Assembly (NCBI RefSeq): GCF_014274465.1
Contig: NZ_CP060394.1
Location: 3,100,001 to 3,164,000 of the forward strand
Origin: Alloacidobacterium dinghuense
Lineage (GTDB): Bacteria; Acidobacteriota; Terriglobia; Terriglobales; Acidobacteriaceae
Reading direction: 5' to 3'
DNA: 64,000 nucleotides
The position numbers and the translations under genes were made by a program. The notes beneath the pieces are model-generated. The model was not told the origin of the DNA. It did not search any database and saw only the letters and a program-made list of their open reading frames with translations. Positions 34,856 through 46,984 of the stretch are shown piece after piece. How positions within the stretch are numbered: position 1 is the stretch's first letter; every line of letters starts with the position of its first letter.

Positions 34856-36124
34856 ATGCTTACCCGGCTCCGCCTCTTCTTTACGGCCCTCCTGCTTTGC
34901 AGCGTCTTCACACTGGCGCAGACCGCGCCAGTCATTACCGTCGACAATGGGCCCAACGCACTCGTTCAGGAACGGAAGCACTACGTTGTGCTCGTCTCGC
35001 TCGATGGCTTCCGTTACGACTACGCGAAAAAGTACGGCGCAACTCACCTGCTGGCGCTTGCGAAGCAGGGCGCGAGCGCGCCCGACGGCATGATCCCGTC
35101 GTACCCCTCGCTCACATTCCCAAATCACTACACCTTGGTGACAGGCCTCTATCCCGAACACCACGGCATCGTCGCCAACAGCTTTTACGATGAGCAACGG
35201 AAAGAACGGTATTCCTATACCGACTCCAAGACGAACGGCGATGGCACCTGGTATGGCGGCACGCCGCTATGGGTGTTGGCCGAGCAGCAGGGCATGCGCT
35301 CCGCCTGTTTCTTCTGGCCGGGGTCAGAAGCTGCCATTCGGAGTGTGCGTCCAAGCTACTATCTGCATTTCGACAATAAATTTCCCGACGAGGAGCGCAT
35401 CGACCAGGTGGTGGCATGGCTCAAACTGCCGGAAGACAAGCGCCCTCACCTGATTACGCTGTATTACTCGAATGTCGACCATGCCGGGCATGAGCACGGC
35501 CCAAACAGCCCCCAGGTCGCTGAAGCCGTGAAAGAAGTCGACTCGCTGATCGGAAAACTGCACGACCGCCTCGACGCGTTACACCTGCCTGTTGACCTGA
35601 TCGTCCTCAGCGATCACGGTATGGCCCGCGAAGAAGGTCCGTGGATCAACCTCGATCAGTACACCGACCTGTCCAATTTCACAACTGTCGGATCACTCCT
35701 TTATGGCAATTCAGAAACCGACGTCGAGAGGGCTTACGAGAAACTCAAAGCAGCTGACAGCAACTTCGTCGTCTATCGCCGCGCTCAGATGCCCTCGTGG
35801 CTGCACTACAACAGCAACCCACGCGCTGGAGATCCCATCATCGTACCTAAAGGCGCGCACGCCATTCGCGCGCGCGGCCCAGAGGCCGGAGAGCAGGATC
35901 ACACTCCGACGATGGGGATGCATGGCTACGACCCAAGAGATGTGCCCGAGATGAAGGCCACCTTTTTTGCCGCCGGCCCCGATATACGCCAGGGCGTCAC
36001 GCTTAAGCCTTTTGAAAACGTGAATGTGTATCCATTCATCGCGAAGATCCTCGAACTGCAAGCGCCGCCCACCGATGGCAGCCTCAACATTCTCTCCACC
36101 GCCCTTACAGATGCGGCTCGATAA
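34856..36124 (+). CDS. Secreted ectonucleotide pyrophosphatase/phosphodiesterase (NPP family)
   Basis: A 422-residue exported enzyme of the alkaline phosphatase superfamily. The signal peptide is MLTRLRLFFTALLLCSVFTL-AQ. Metal-site and nucleophile motifs are VVLVSLDGFRYDYAKKYGA (first Asp), YPSLTFPNHYTLVTGLYPEHH (Thr nucleophile), YYSNVDHAGHEHGP, VLSDHGMA and MGMHGYDP, all characteristic of NPPs. It cleaves phosphodiester or pyrophosphate bonds outside the cytoplasm; the substrate may be nucleotides or phospholipids. ATG 34856 is preferred over GTG 34844 because it starts the signal peptide directly. It lies 25 nt before the GlcNAc kinase gene. Confidence 0.9.
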   Translation: MLTRLRLFFTALLLCSVFTLAQTAPVITVDNGPNALVQERKHYVVLVSLDGFRYDYAKKYGATHLLALAKQGASAPDGMIPSYPSLTFPNHYTLVTGLYPEHHGIVANSFYDEQRKERYSYTDSKTNGDGTWYGGTPLWVLAEQQGMRSACFFWPGSEAAIRSVRPSYYLHFDNKFPDEERIDQVVAWLKLPEDKRPHLITLYYSNVDHAGHEHGPNSPQVAEAVKEVDSLIGKLHDRLDALHLPVDLIVLSDHGMAREEGPWINLDQYTDLSNFTTVGSLLYGNSETDVERAYEKLKAADSNFVVYRRAQMPSWLHYNSNPRAGDPIIVPKGAHAIRARGPEAGEQDHTPTMGMHGYDPRDVPEMKATFFAAGPDIRQGVTLKPFENVNVYPFIAKILELQAPPTDGSLNILSTALTDAAR

Positions 36125-36149
36125 TCGTCAAAAATAGAAAGCAGAACGA

Positions 36150-37064
36150 ATGGCCCTTTATCTTGGATTTGACGCAGGCGGCACCAAAACCGACTGCGCC
36201 CTCGCCGACGAAAACAATGTCATTGCCCGCACACAGAATGGCAGCATCAAGCCGCTGCGCGTTACGGCTGCACAGGCTGAGGCGAATATGCGTGGCCTGC
36301 TCGACGAAATCTCTAAGCAGAGCGGCATTGACCTGAAACAGGTCGCCGTTTCCTGCGTCGGAACGGCAGGCGTGCGCTTTCCGCAGACGAAAGAGTGGAT
36401 GGAGCAAATCATCTCGCGTCACGCGGGCGGTCAAATTTTCGTCGTCGGAGACGAAACCACAGCTCTTGACGCTGCCTTTCCCGGACAAGCAGGCGTGCTG
36501 GTGATCGGCGGTACAGGTTCGAACATCCTTGGCCGTACCAGCACAGGCGAAACCTTCAACGTAGGCGGATGGGGCTCAGCGCTGGGCGACGAAGGCTCCG
36601 GCTACTGGATCGGACATGAGGGTCTCAAGCGAGCGCTGCGGGCGCATGACTTCCAGCAGCCGACGATGATTATCGAAAAGGTGATGCGATTCTGGTCGGC
36701 GGCTACTCTCGGAGATTTGGCAAACATCGGCAACCAGACACCGTTTCCTGACTTCTCCCAGCTCGCGCCGCTGGTAGTGGAATGTGCGGAGGCTGGCGAC
36801 GGCGTCGCACTCGACGTTCTGCGACTCGGCGGCCAGATGCTCGGCGAAAATGCAGTGCATGCCGTCCGCAGACTTCGCGCGCTGGAACCCGATGCGCCAT
36901 TTCCGGGAATCGCCTTTGTCGGAGGCATCCTGAAGAGCGTTGCGTTCGTCCGCGAAAGCATGGTGGAAACCATCCATCGCGCGCTGCCTACCGTCGAAGT
37001 CTTGCCAGAGGCAGTGGATCCTGTCATCGGCGCTTTATGGAGAGCCCGCAATCGCGTCCACTAG
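36150..37064 (+). CDS. N-acetylglucosamine kinase (BadF/BadG/BcrA/BcrD ATPase family)
   Basis: A 304-residue ASKHA-fold sugar kinase. It has the phosphate-1 loop LGFDAGGTKTDCALADE at the N-terminus, VVGDETTALDAAF, the adenosine region VIGGTGSNILGRTSTGE and GWGSALGDEGSGYWIGHEGL. This pattern fits bacterial GlcNAc kinases that make GlcNAc-6-phosphate from free sugar. nagA lies about 1.1 kb further on the opposite strand, so the two can form a short route from GlcNAc to glucosamine-6-phosphate. Its stop directly abuts the stop of the convergent gene at 37065. Glucosamine or muramic acid derivatives are possible alternative substrates. Confidence 0.85.
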   Translation: MALYLGFDAGGTKTDCALADENNVIARTQNGSIKPLRVTAAQAEANMRGLLDEISKQSGIDLKQVAVSCVGTAGVRFPQTKEWMEQIISRHAGGQIFVVGDETTALDAAFPGQAGVLVIGGTGSNILGRTSTGETFNVGGWGSALGDEGSGYWIGHEGLKRALRAHDFQQPTMIIEKVMRFWSAATLGDLANIGNQTPFPDFSQLAPLVVECAEAGDGVALDVLRLGGQMLGENAVHAVRRLRALEPDAPFPGIAFVGGILKSVAFVRESMVETIHRALPTVEVLPEAVDPVIGALWRARNRVH

Positions 37065-38090
37065 TTACTTGACGAACAAACGATATCGGATCGTCCAGCT
37101 TTGCGTTTGCTTCGGCGCGACATCCAGATGGATATATGCTTCCGGCGAAATAGTCGTGCGAATCGACCAGAGATAGAACTTCGCGATCGGCGAATCTGAC
37201 GTTTGCTGAATTCCAACGCCAGCGGTCTGATCTTCGACGGTGATGTCGTAATCGGCCGCCTTGTCCGAATATCCCGTAATGTAGCCCGCGACCGTCTGGT
37301 GAGGCTGCAGTTCCTGCAAATACGAAATGGTATTGCCCTCGATCTTTGCCATTGATAGATCGAAGTGGGTATCGGGTGAATCCTGAATTTTGGGAGTGAA
37401 GGGAAAACGCACTGTCATTCCCGGACCGGTTGCCCGTCCATCGAACATGAAGAAATCATGATCGTAAACATCGGTCACAATTGGTTTGGATCCAATGTTT
37501 TTCACCTGATGTTTGAGCGCAATCACTGCACCGGCCTTATCCAGTTCCAGCGTCTTCTTATAGATGTAGGCAAAACCGATGGGCGACTGAAGCTTTTGCT
37601 CAAACGTAATCGACCGCTTGCTGGTATGTACCGTCCACTTTCCAGTATCGACGATCGGATAGAAGGTACCGAACTTGTAAGGCGAGTCGTCGATTTTGCG
37701 GAGAACGCCAACTCCTACCTTCACGAAAGGATCGCCCGGCTTGGCATCGCTGTAGCCCAAAGCTCCGTCCTGCGAGCGAAACTCTTCCACCGGCCCGGTG
37801 ATGGAATCGTTGATAAGTGGATCGTATTTCGAAAACCACTCGCCCCAAAACGCATGCCCTTTGTATGAAGCACACCCGATCACTCCCGACCAGTCGAATC
37901 GTGTGGAGCGGTAGTAGCCGCGCTCGGGATCAGGCAGAAAGACAACCGCCTCTACATCTCCGTTCGAGAGTATTGCTTTCGGATGATCTGCATGCGGAAT
38001 GTCGCTGCAAGCAGACGTCGACGCAGCATGAGCAGCCTGCGTCAACAGGAAGACCACAGCCAGCAGAATGAACGATTTGAATTTTGTCAT
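37065..38090 (-). CDS. Exported protein of unknown function, mutarotase-like beta fold suspected
   Basis: A 341-residue protein with a clear signal peptide (FKSFILLAVVFLLTQAAHAAS). The mature chain is rich in beta-strand-type sequence and carries LSNGDVEAVVFLPDPERGYY at the start, GVIGCASYKGHAFWGEWF, VTDVYDHDFFMFDG and a C-terminal YIHLDVAPKQTQSWTIRYRL. The overall pattern recalls galactose-mutarotase-like or DUF4380-type carbohydrate-binding folds, but I cannot name a family with confidence. ATG 38090 gives a normal signal peptide; the longer frame to 38144 does not. It lies just downstream of nagA on the same strand (56 nt), suggesting a link to amino-sugar use. Confidence 0.6.
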   Translation of the reverse strand: MTKFKSFILLAVVFLLTQAAHAASTSACSDIPHADHPKAILSNGDVEAVVFLPDPERGYYRSTRFDWSGVIGCASYKGHAFWGEWFSKYDPLINDSITGPVEEFRSQDGALGYSDAKPGDPFVKVGVGVLRKIDDSPYKFGTFYPIVDTGKWTVHTSKRSITFEQKLQSPIGFAYIYKKTLELDKAGAVIALKHQVKNIGSKPIVTDVYDHDFFMFDGRATGPGMTVRFPFTPKIQDSPDTHFDLSMAKIEGNTISYLQELQPHQTVAGYITGYSDKAADYDITVEDQTAGVGIQQTSDSPIAKFYLWSIRTTISPEAYIHLDVAPKQTQSWTIRYRLFVK

Positions 38091-38146
38091 GAACTCAGTC
38101 AAACGGGAACCAATTGCAGGAAGCAAACCGCATAGCCTGTGCATTG

Positions 38147-39304
38147 TTATGCCGCAGCCACCGGCTGCCCGCGCAGAATCGTCTCGATCACCTCGCCCTT
38201 CGGCGAAAGTACAATCAGATCGGCAGCGCGTCCAACTTCGAGCGCTCCCACCTGTGAATCAAGCCCGATCATCCGCGCCGGGTTCCGAGTGGCCAGTGTT
38301 GCTGCTGTACCAATGTCCGCGCCGGTAAACTCGGCAAAATTCCGCACAGCGCGATCCATCGTAAGCGTGCTGCCCGCCAGTGTGTCTTCGCCGATGATGC
38401 ATTTTCCATCCTTCACGCGAACCTCGAGTTCACCCAGCCGGTAGTTGCCATCTGGCATGCCGGTTGCGCTCATTGCATCCGTCACCAGAATCGCTCGTTC
38501 ACTGCCTTTCTCTTTCCAGAACATGCGGACGACCGTAGGGTGCACATGCAAGCCGTCGCTGATAATCTCGGCGAAAAGCTCGGGCCTGTCCAGAACGACG
38601 CCCAGCATACCCGGCTCGCGGTGATCGAAGCGGCGCATAGCGTTAAAGGTGTGCGTCGCAGAAGTCGCACCGGCGCGTATGCCTCGCAAGGTATCTTCCG
38701 TTCCCGCGTTGCTATGTCCGAGGCTGATGCGCACTCCGAGTTCTTTTCCACGCGCCATCACTTCGTCCGCACCGGGTAGTTCCGGTGCGATCGTCATCAG
38801 CCGGATATGCCCTTCCGCAGCTTCCCACATGCGGTTGAACAACGACAGCGTGGGCAACTGGAGATCACGCTCCGCGTGCGCGCCGCGTTTTGCATGCGAG
38901 ATAAATGGGCCTTCAATATGAATTCCGAGAGGTCTTGCACCCTCGATCTCTGAGCCGATCAATTTAGCCAGCCCACGTAACGAACGCAGTGTCGTGTCGA
39001 CAGGTGCGGAAATCGTTGTCGCCAGATACGACCCGACGCCATAACGCGCCAAAAAGCGTCCAATCGTCGTGAGCGATTCGCGTGAGCCGTCCATCACATC
39101 CGCGCCACCGCTGCCGTGAAAATGAACGTCAAGATAGGCGGGAACAAGCGTGGTGCCTGGATAATCCCGGACTTCGCCGGCGGCCACAGCCCCGTCCGCG
39201 CGAGAAGTGATGCTGGAGATCGCTCCATCCTCGATCACCACAACCGGACGGGAAAACGTTTTGTCTGGGGTCAGCAGCTTCTCTGCTGTAATCACTCTGC
39301 GCAT
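38147..39304 (-). CDS. nagA: N-acetylglucosamine-6-phosphate deacetylase
   Basis: A 385-residue amidohydrolase that removes acetate from GlcNAc-6-phosphate. The motifs are in order: YLDVHFHGSGGADVMDG, GIHIEGPFIS (metal Glu), RISLGHSNAGTED (metal His), ATHTFNAMRRFDHR (metal His and substrate binding) and LVTDAMSATGMPDG (catalytic Asp). The length is normal. ATG 39304 follows GAGAAG and is preferred to a start at 39391, which would run into the nfo gene. With the GlcNAc kinase it forms the amino-sugar part of a likely chitin pathway; no nagB deaminase gene is in the window. Confidence 0.94.
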   Translation of the reverse strand: MRRVITAEKLLTPDKTFSRPVVVIEDGAISSITSRADGAVAAGEVRDYPGTTLVPAYLDVHFHGSGGADVMDGSRESLTTIGRFLARYGVGSYLATTISAPVDTTLRSLRGLAKLIGSEIEGARPLGIHIEGPFISHAKRGAHAERDLQLPTLSLFNRMWEAAEGHIRLMTIAPELPGADEVMARGKELGVRISLGHSNAGTEDTLRGIRAGATSATHTFNAMRRFDHREPGMLGVVLDRPELFAEIISDGLHVHPTVVRMFWKEKGSERAILVTDAMSATGMPDGNYRLGELEVRVKDGKCIIGEDTLAGSTLTMDRAVRNFAEFTGADIGTAATLATRNPARMIGLDSQVGALEVGRAADLIVLSPKGEVIETILRGQPVAAA

Positions 39305-39333
39305 ACACTTCTCATTCTCGAACGACAATACAC

Positions 39334-39349
39334 CTGTATAGCTGTATAG
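39334..39349. repeat. Tandem octamer CTGTATAG x2 in the nagA/nfo gap
   Basis: CTGTATAG occurs twice head to tail, 30 nt before the nagA start and 30 nt before the nfo start, in a 74-bp divergent gap. It may be an operator or overlap a -10 element for either gene. It does not match the usual NagR/DasR site. Confidence 0.35.
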
Positions 39350-39378
39350 TCCACGATCATTTCTACACTGTAAACAGC

Positions 39379-40296
39379 ATGAGCAAACCACGAATCGGCT
39401 TTCATCTTTCTACTGCTGGAGGGGTTTTCAACGCGGCTGAGCGCGCCAACCAGATTGGAGCCAACACCTTTCAAATCTTCTCATCCAGCCCGCGTATGTG
39501 GCGACCCGCCCGCCTTGAACAGGTCCATTGCGAGCGGATGCGCGAGCTCCGGAAGAACTACGACTGCTGGCCGCTCGTTATCCATACCAGCTATCTGGTA
39601 AATCTTTGCAGTCAGTCAGAAGTCGTCCGAGCCAAGTCCATCTCCGCTTTCCACGGCGAGATCGAGCGTGCCCTGGCTCTCGGAGCCGAGTATCTGGTCC
39701 TCCATCCGGGCTCGTGGCGCGGCCTCACTCGCGAAGAGGGCCTGCGGCTGGCAGCGGAATCCATTGCAAAATCGCTCGACGGACTCAACCCGCAGATCAA
39801 CGATTTCCAAATCCTGATCGAAAACACCGCCGGCGCGGAATTTTCTCTCGGAAGCAGCTTCGAGCAGGTAGCCGAACTCATTCACCGCCTCCGCAACGTC
39901 GCTCCCGTCGGCGCCTGCCTTGACACCTGCCATACCCACGTTTCCGGATACGACATCGTCACCGAAAAGGGCTACGAAGAAACTGCGCGCCAGATCGAAG
40001 CGACTATCGGTGCGAAAGCTGTCCGCGTGTGGCACACCAACGACGCCAAAGCAGCACGCGGCTCAAAGCTGGACCGACACGAACAAATCGGCCGAGGAAC
40101 GATCGGCGTCGAAGCCTTCCGCCGCCTGCTCAACGATAAGCGATTCGCGCATTGCGCCTTCATCGCAGAGGTTCCCGTCGAGCAGCCCAACGACGACCAG
40201 AAAAACGTTGCCCTGCTCAAGTCTCTCGTTCATCCAACAGAGAAAGCGGGCAAACCAACAGCAAATAGGGCGAATCGTAAACAATCGGTAAAATAA
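39379..40296 (+). CDS. nfo: Endonuclease IV (apurinic/apyrimidinic)
   Basis: A 305-residue AP endonuclease for base excision repair. The TIM-barrel family pattern is clear: IGFHLSTAGGVFNAAERANQ, NTFQIFSSSPRMWRP, LVIHTSYLVNL, YLVLHPGSW (zinc His), ILIENTAGAEFS (zinc Glu), GACLDTCHTHVSGYD (Asp and His zinc ligands), VWHTNDAKAARGSKLDRHEQ and IAEVPVEQ. The C-terminal 20 residues are a lysine-rich tail. It ends 7 nt before leuS and is probably cotranscribed with it. Confidence 0.95.
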   Translation: MSKPRIGFHLSTAGGVFNAAERANQIGANTFQIFSSSPRMWRPARLEQVHCERMRELRKNYDCWPLVIHTSYLVNLCSQSEVVRAKSISAFHGEIERALALGAEYLVLHPGSWRGLTREEGLRLAAESIAKSLDGLNPQINDFQILIENTAGAEFSLGSSFEQVAELIHRLRNVAPVGACLDTCHTHVSGYDIVTEKGYEETARQIEATIGAKAVRVWHTNDAKAARGSKLDRHEQIGRGTIGVEAFRRLLNDKRFAHCAFIAEVPVEQPNDDQKNVALLKSLVHPTEKAGKPTANRANRKQSVK

Positions 40297-40303
40297 GAGG
40301 AGT

Positions 40304-42957
<2,654 letters not shown>

Positions 42958-42958
<1 letters not shown>

Positions 42959-43890
42959 TGTCGCCTCGGGAAACGGTTCGCGGGACGCAATCTCTGGTTC
43001 ATACTCTGGCGGGCTGTTGGTCGCGTCCCTCACTCCTTGTTCTGGAAATCGCATGGCGCTGGCTCTTTGGCGCCCCTGCGCTTCTCCTTCTCTACTATGA
43101 AGGCGCGCGCATCCTGGCTGCAACAGCCAGCCAGATTGAAACCACAGGAATCGAACAGTTCTCGCTCCAGGACCCGATGCACGGCGCCGTCATGATCGCC
43201 GACGCTATTGCCGTGCTCAAGCCGCCCGTTCTGCACACGGCGAGTTGGCTCTTTCCGCTGCTTGCAGTGGGATGGGCCATCGTCTCCGGCATTGGCCGCA
43301 ATCTCGTTCTGCGACGCTATGACTCAACATTTCAGATGAGGCCACTGCCACTCATCTTCCTGCAATTGCTGCGTGTTGCCGCACTTGGCGGCACTTTTGT
43401 CGGATGGTTCCTTGCAATTCACTGGGCTGCGAATTACGCGCTTCCGGACGCGGAGCCGAACCTCGTTCTCTACTGCGCTCTCGTCATCTGCCTTTCGTTG
43501 GGAATCTTCACGCTTTGGGCGCTCCTGAGCTGGATTTTCTCGATCGCGCCGCTGCTCGTAGTTCTCGAAAACTGCGGAGTCGCGACGAGTCTCCATCGCA
43601 GCCTGCATCTCGGCCCTCTCAAGGGCAAGCTGGTTGAAGTGAATCTCGTCATGGGCATCATCAAACTGGCGCTCATCGTGTTGGCCATGGTCTTCTCAGC
43701 CACGCCGCTTCCCTTTGAATCCGTTATGCAGGGAGCGCCGCTTTACATTTGGTGGGCCTTGGTATCGCTGATGTACCTTGCCGCCTCAGACTTTTTCCAG
43801 GTCGCCCGATTGGTGGCCTTCATACAGTTCTGGCGTTTGTTCAAAGGATCGCAGTCAAATTCATCCCCAACTTTCGCAGCGTCAAAGTAA
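42958..43890 (+). CDS. Polytopic membrane protein of unknown function
   Basis: A 310-residue protein with about six hydrophobic segments, including WRWLFGAPALLLLYYEGARI, ASWLFPLLAVGWAIVSGI, LLRVAALGGTFVGWFLAIHW, ALVICLSLGIFTLWALLSWI and LALIVLAMVFSATPL. It has a short charged loop after LGPLKGKLVEVNLVMG. No catalytic motif is visible and I do not recognise the family. Its start overlaps the leuS stop by one base, so it is translated from the same message, and guaA follows 8 nt later. The tight spacing suggests a real, conserved position rather than a functional link. Confidence 0.75.
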
Positions 43891-43898
43891 ACTGATAA

Positions 43899-45449
43899 GT
43901 GGATACCTCGTCGATCGTCATCCTTGATTTTGGCTCCCAGTACACACAACTCATAGCGCGCCGCATTCGCGAGCAGAATGTCTTTTCTGTGGTCCTGCCC
44001 TGCACGGCAAAGCTTGAGGAGATTCAAAGCTGCAAGCCAATCGGCATCGTTCTCTCCGGCGGACCCTGCTCGGTCTACGATGCTGATGCACCCAACGCCG
44101 ATCCCGCGGTCTTAAATCTGGGTAAACCAATCCTCGGCATCTGCTACGGCCTGCAATTCATCACGCATCATCTCGGTGGCAAAGTCCGCTCTGCCGAGAA
44201 GCGGGAGTACGGCCACGCCGAAGTCTCTATCGTCGATCCGGCTATACCGCTCTTTGCCGGCCTGCCCGTCAATCTCCATGTCTGGATGTCCCACGGCGAC
44301 GAGGCGCTCGATCTTCCACCCGGCTTTCATCTCACCGCAAGAACATCCAACGCCGTCGCAGGCATCGCAAACCCCGACCGTAATATCTGGGCCGTTCAGT
44401 TCCATCCCGAAGTACACCACACGCGCCACGGAACGGAACTCCTGCGCAACTTCCTCTTCAACGTGTGCAAAGCAAAGCCGGACTGGACGCCTGAACACTT
44501 TATCAAGTCCACCGTCGCCGCCATTCGAGAAAAAGTGGGCGATGGGCACGCTATCTGCGCGCTCTCCGGTGGCGTCGACTCCTCGGTCGCGGCAGTGCTC
44601 GTACATCGCGCTATCGGCGACCGACTCACCTGCGTCTTCGTTGACAATGGCGTGCTGCGCAAGAACGAATTCTTCAAAGTCCAGGAAAATCTTTGCGAGA
44701 AGCTCGGCCTGAACCTCGTCGCCGTCGATGCCAGCGGACGCTTTCTCTCGCGCCTCGCCGGCGTCACCGATCCGGAAACCAAACGCAAGATCATCGGCAA
44801 CGAATTCATCAGCGTCTTCGACGATGAAGCGCATCGCATCGCGCAGCAGACCGGCGGAGTCGACTGGCTCGTGCAGGGTACGCTCTACCCCGACGTCATC
44901 GAGTCCTCATCCGTCAAAGGCCCATCGCAAACCATCAAGAGCCATCACAATGTCGGCGGCCTGCCCGAGACGATGAAGCTCAAACTCATCGAACCGCTGC
45001 GCGACCTCTTCAAGGATGAAGTCCGCCGCATTGGCCGCGATATGAAGATGCCGGAAGACATCCTGCAGCGCCAGCCGTTCCCCGGTCCGGGCCTTGCCGT
45101 CCGCATCCTCGGCGAGATCACTCCGGAGCGCGTAGCGTTACTGCAGGAAGCCGACGACATCGTCGTCACCGAAATCAAAGCCGCCGGACTCTACCAGCAG
45201 ATCTGGCAGTCGTTTGCGGTTCTGCTTCCGGTCAAGAGTGTCGGCGTTATGGGCGACCAACGCACCTACGCCTACACCTGCGCCATCCGCGCAGTGCATT
45301 CTGAAGATGGCATGACCGCCGATTGGGTGCCCTTGCCCTATGACGTACTCAAGCGCATCTCCAGCCGCATCGTCAACGAGATTCGCGGCATCAACCGCGT
45401 CGTCTACGACATCACCTCAAAACCACCCGGCACCATCGAGTGGGAGTAG
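43899..45449 (+). CDS. guaA: GMP synthase (glutamine-hydrolysing)
   Basis: A 516-residue two-domain enzyme converting XMP to GMP. The N-terminal class I glutaminase has [20 protein letters not shown], the nucleophile in [10 protein letters not shown] and the His-Glu pair in [10 protein letters not shown]. The C-terminal synthetase has the PP-loop [26 protein letters not shown], and the XMP-binding end [20 protein letters not shown] with PPGTIEWE. The GTG start at 43899 begins directly at the first beta strand. It lies 8 nt downstream of the membrane-protein gene. Confidence 0.98.
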   Translation: MDTSSIVILDFGSQYTQLIARRIREQNVFSVVLPCTAKLEEIQSCKPIGIVLSGGPCSVYDADAPNADPAVLNLGKPILGICYGLQFITHHLGGKVRSAEKREYGHAEVSIVDPAIPLFAGLPVNLHVWMSHGDEALDLPPGFHLTARTSNAVAGIANPDRNIWAVQFHPEVHHTRHGTELLRNFLFNVCKAKPDWTPEHFIKSTVAAIREKVGDGHAICALSGGVDSSVAAVLVHRAIGDRLTCVFVDNGVLRKNEFFKVQENLCEKLGLNLVAVDASGRFLSRLAGVTDPETKRKIIGNEFISVFDDEAHRIAQQTGGVDWLVQGTLYPDVIESSSVKGPSQTIKSHHNVGGLPETMKLKLIEPLRDLFKDEVRRIGRDMKMPEDILQRQPFPGPGLAVRILGEITPERVALLQEADDIVVTEIKAAGLYQQIWQSFAVLLPVKSVGVMGDQRTYAYTCAIRAVHSEDGMTADWVPLPYDVLKRISSRIVNEIRGINRVVYDITSKPPGTIEWE

Positions 45450-45500
45450 GCACTGCGCGTCGAGCGAAAGAACCTGACTGCAGAGGACACCGCACTCCAC

Positions 45501-46863
45501 TCATTGCACTACATAGAGCGCCGAGGCATGCGGAGCGAGTGTGACTTTCAAAGCAGTGCTCGCGCCCAGGTCCTTCTTCTGCCACAAATCCCGCAGCGTA
45601 TGATTAGCAACAGACAGGCCAAGCTCATTCCAGTCATAAGAAAGAGCCTGCTCTGTCTCGCCGATGTTGAAAGCGGCCACATACTGCTTTCCGTCAGCGC
45701 CTTTCGCCGTCCACACGACCGTGGAATCCGTCTGAATCACCGGCTTGTTCCCGCTCGAATGCTGATCGACCGCAATCACTTCCGGATTCGTCAGCAATAA
45801 TTCCGTGAATGTATCCATCTGCGTGAGATTCGCACCGAGGATCAGCGGCGAGCGCGCAATCGACCACAATGTAATCAGCGTCTGCTGTTCGTCTGCGGTC
45901 AGGCGTGTATGTCGCGGATCGCCCCAGCCCGGCTTCGGCCCAATGTATCCCAGCGGAAGCATATCGGCATCCGGCCAGTGTCCCGGCTCGACGTGCGCAG
46001 ACCACTGCGCCAACTTTGCGAATTGCCCAGTTAAAGACTGCGGAAATGCGCTCGCATCCGCATCCGGCTTCTTCCACACATCCCAGAAGTCATCGGAAAT
46101 CCGCCACAGCTGCGCATATTTTCCGTACATCGTCTGCCTGCTCAATCGGAGTCGGTCCCGGAGAAAGACTCAACACAATTAGCCGTCCGCTCTTCTTGAG
46201 CGCGGCGCTCATCATATGAATTTCATCCGCGTCGTACGGCTGCGAGATGCAATCGACATTGATGAAGTCTAGCCCCCAGCTCGCGTAGAGCTTCGCCAGC
46301 GAATCGTAGTAGGCCTGCCCCGCTGCATTCGCCTTCAGGCCATAATTGTCCGGATTCCACCGGCACAGATCGGAAGTATTCGCGGCTTCCGCAGCATGAA
46401 GCGACGTCCCCGCAATCGGCAGATTCTTCTCCACTGCTTCTTTCGGAATACCCCGAATGATATGGATTCCAAATTTCAGCCCCAGCGAATGAACGTAGTC
46501 ACCAAGAGGTTTTAGCCCTGCATCCCCTCCACTTGAGGGAAAACGATTGGGAGCGGGCAGATATCTGCCATTTTTATCGAGCGTATAGCCCTGGTCGGCC
46601 CCTTTTGTCCCGGCGTTCTCGGCGTGCTGAAGATACCAGCCCTCATCGATGACGACATACTGCCATCCATACCGCTTCAAATGCTTGTTGAACCACTCAA
46701 TGTTTGCCTTGAACTGATCTTCAGTAATTGTCAGACCGTACGAATCCCAGCTGTTCCAGCCCATCGGCGGCACTGGCGCAAGTACTGCCCGACTCTGCGC
46801 TAGAAGAGAAGTTCCCGCAAGCATCGTGAGCGTGAATGCGCAGCCGTGAATAAAACGCTTCAT
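45501..46863 (-). pseudogene. GH27 alpha-galactosidase, split by a frameshift at an A4 run
   Basis: Two overlapping frames together encode one secreted GH27 enzyme of about 454 codons. The first (46863 leftward) has a signal peptide (FIHGCAFTLTMLAGTSLLAQ), VPPMGWNSWDSYG and WGLDFINVDCIS with the nucleophile Asp, then reads on to a stop at 46090. The second frame continues with KYAQLWRISDDFWDVWKKPD, carrying the acid/base Asp, GYIGPKPGWGDPRHTRLTAD and a normal C-terminus. They join if one base is removed from the A4 run at 46119-46122 (minus strand). The total of 1363 nt is one base over a multiple of three. As written the first product lacks the acid/base residue. ATG 46863 follows GAGG. Confidence 0.85.
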
Positions 46864-46984
46864 TGGCAACCTCGGAGAACGTTTTCCTTCAAGCCGTCCC
46901 AGTGTACTGCAAGCCTCCGCGCGCTCATTTGGTCCGCAGCACTCCGACGCTGATCAACACTTGAACACTTTCCTGTATACTCCA

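Noticed and set aside
44112-44834. A 240-codon reverse open frame
   Set aside because: It is a shadow of guaA on the opposite strand.
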